From Prevotella sp. (lineage in GTDB: Bacteria > Bacteroidota > Bacteroidia > Bacteroidales > Bacteroidaceae), in NCBI GenBank assembly GCA_017632825.1, contig JAGBQP010000048.1, forward strand, positions 1 through 6,508: 6,508 bases of DNA. Direction: 5' to 3'. This document shows, piece by piece, positions 6,425 through 6,508 of this stretch. Each line of letters starts with the position of its first letter. Positions within the stretch are counted from its first letter, which is position 1. The notes under the pieces were generated by a model. The model saw nothing but the letters and a program-made list of their open reading frames with translations, searched no databases and had not been told where the DNA came from. The translations under genes and the position numbers were made by a program.

Positions 6425-6508
6425 ATGAGAAAAGGTCAACATTTTGCACGCGCCTTCAAGCGTGCCGTAGCAGTGGAATATCTGCAAAGTGGTGAAGAAC
6501 GTAAGGTG
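6425..6508 (+). CDS. Transposase-like N-terminus (IS3 OrfA/HTH type), cut by window edge
   Basis: An open frame of 28 codons starts at ATG 6425 and continues past the right edge. The peptide begins MRKGQHFARAFKRAVAVEYL and continues QSGEERKV. The pattern of a basic start, then F-K-R-A-V-A-V-E-Y-L and a short S-G-E turn, resembles the first helix of the helix-turn-helix domain in IS3/IS911-type OrfA proteins. The leader before the ATG is A-rich (AAAAGTTAAAAAGAG), like the other starts in the window. Flanking direct repeats support a mobile element. With only 28 residues the family is tentative; another HTH-containing DNA-binding protein remains possible. Confidence 0.6.
   Translation, partial: MRKGQHFARAFKRAVAVEYLQSGEERKV

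Larger units (their letters stand above)
6271..6508 (+). mobile_element. Probable left part of an insertion sequence
   Basis: The region after the araA terminator combines repeated CTGAAATA-N-GTTGAC sequences with a transposase-like start that runs off the edge. This is the expected layout of an insertion-sequence left end: terminal repeat, short leader, then orfA. The left boundary at 6271 is tentative, chosen because copy 1 of the repeat continues there as TGTACTGAAATAAG. An alternative boundary is the second copy near 6370-6377, about 50 bases before the ATG, which is a more usual distance for small insertion sequences. No target-site duplication can be assessed from one end. Confidence 0.42.

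Overview
The window reads as a chromosomal segment from a Bacteroidota organism, most likely Prevotellaceae. This rests on A-rich leaders without clear Shine-Dalgarno sites before each ATG, moderate GC content, a lipoprotein-type mutarotase, and a Nudix-type arabinose regulator of the kind known from Bacteroides. The genus is inference from sequence style; no search was run.

Positions 2 to 6187 hold five same-strand genes with gaps of 16 to 60 bases, laid out as one L-arabinose utilisation operon. In order they are: an exported lipoprotein aldose 1-epimerase cut by the left edge, a large Na+/sugar symporter of the SSS/SGLT family, an AraR-like regulator (degenerate Nudix domain plus winged helix), L-ribulose-5-phosphate 4-epimerase (AraD) and L-arabinose isomerase (AraA). 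In the proposed scheme the mutarotase interconverts sugar anomers outside the inner membrane and the symporter imports the sugar with Na+. AraA then makes L-ribulose, and after phosphorylation AraD makes D-xylulose 5-phosphate for the pentose phosphate pathway. AraR would sense L-arabinose and control the operon. L-ribulokinase (AraB), needed between AraA and AraD, is not in the window.

Positions 6188 to 6424 are non-coding. A strong two-part hairpin follows araA directly. After it comes a repeat-rich stretch: two copies of a 22-base direct repeat and a three-unit heptanucleotide tandem around TTGAC. At 6425 an open reading frame starts that resembles the N-terminal helix-turn-helix of an IS3-type OrfA transposase and runs off the right edge. 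The operon is therefore followed by a probable insertion element.

The five metabolic and regulatory genes belong to known families. I see no convincing new biological system. The points most worth a second look are the missing kinase, the non-catalytic Nudix regulator, the asymmetric terminator hairpin and the repeat structure at the presumed element boundary.
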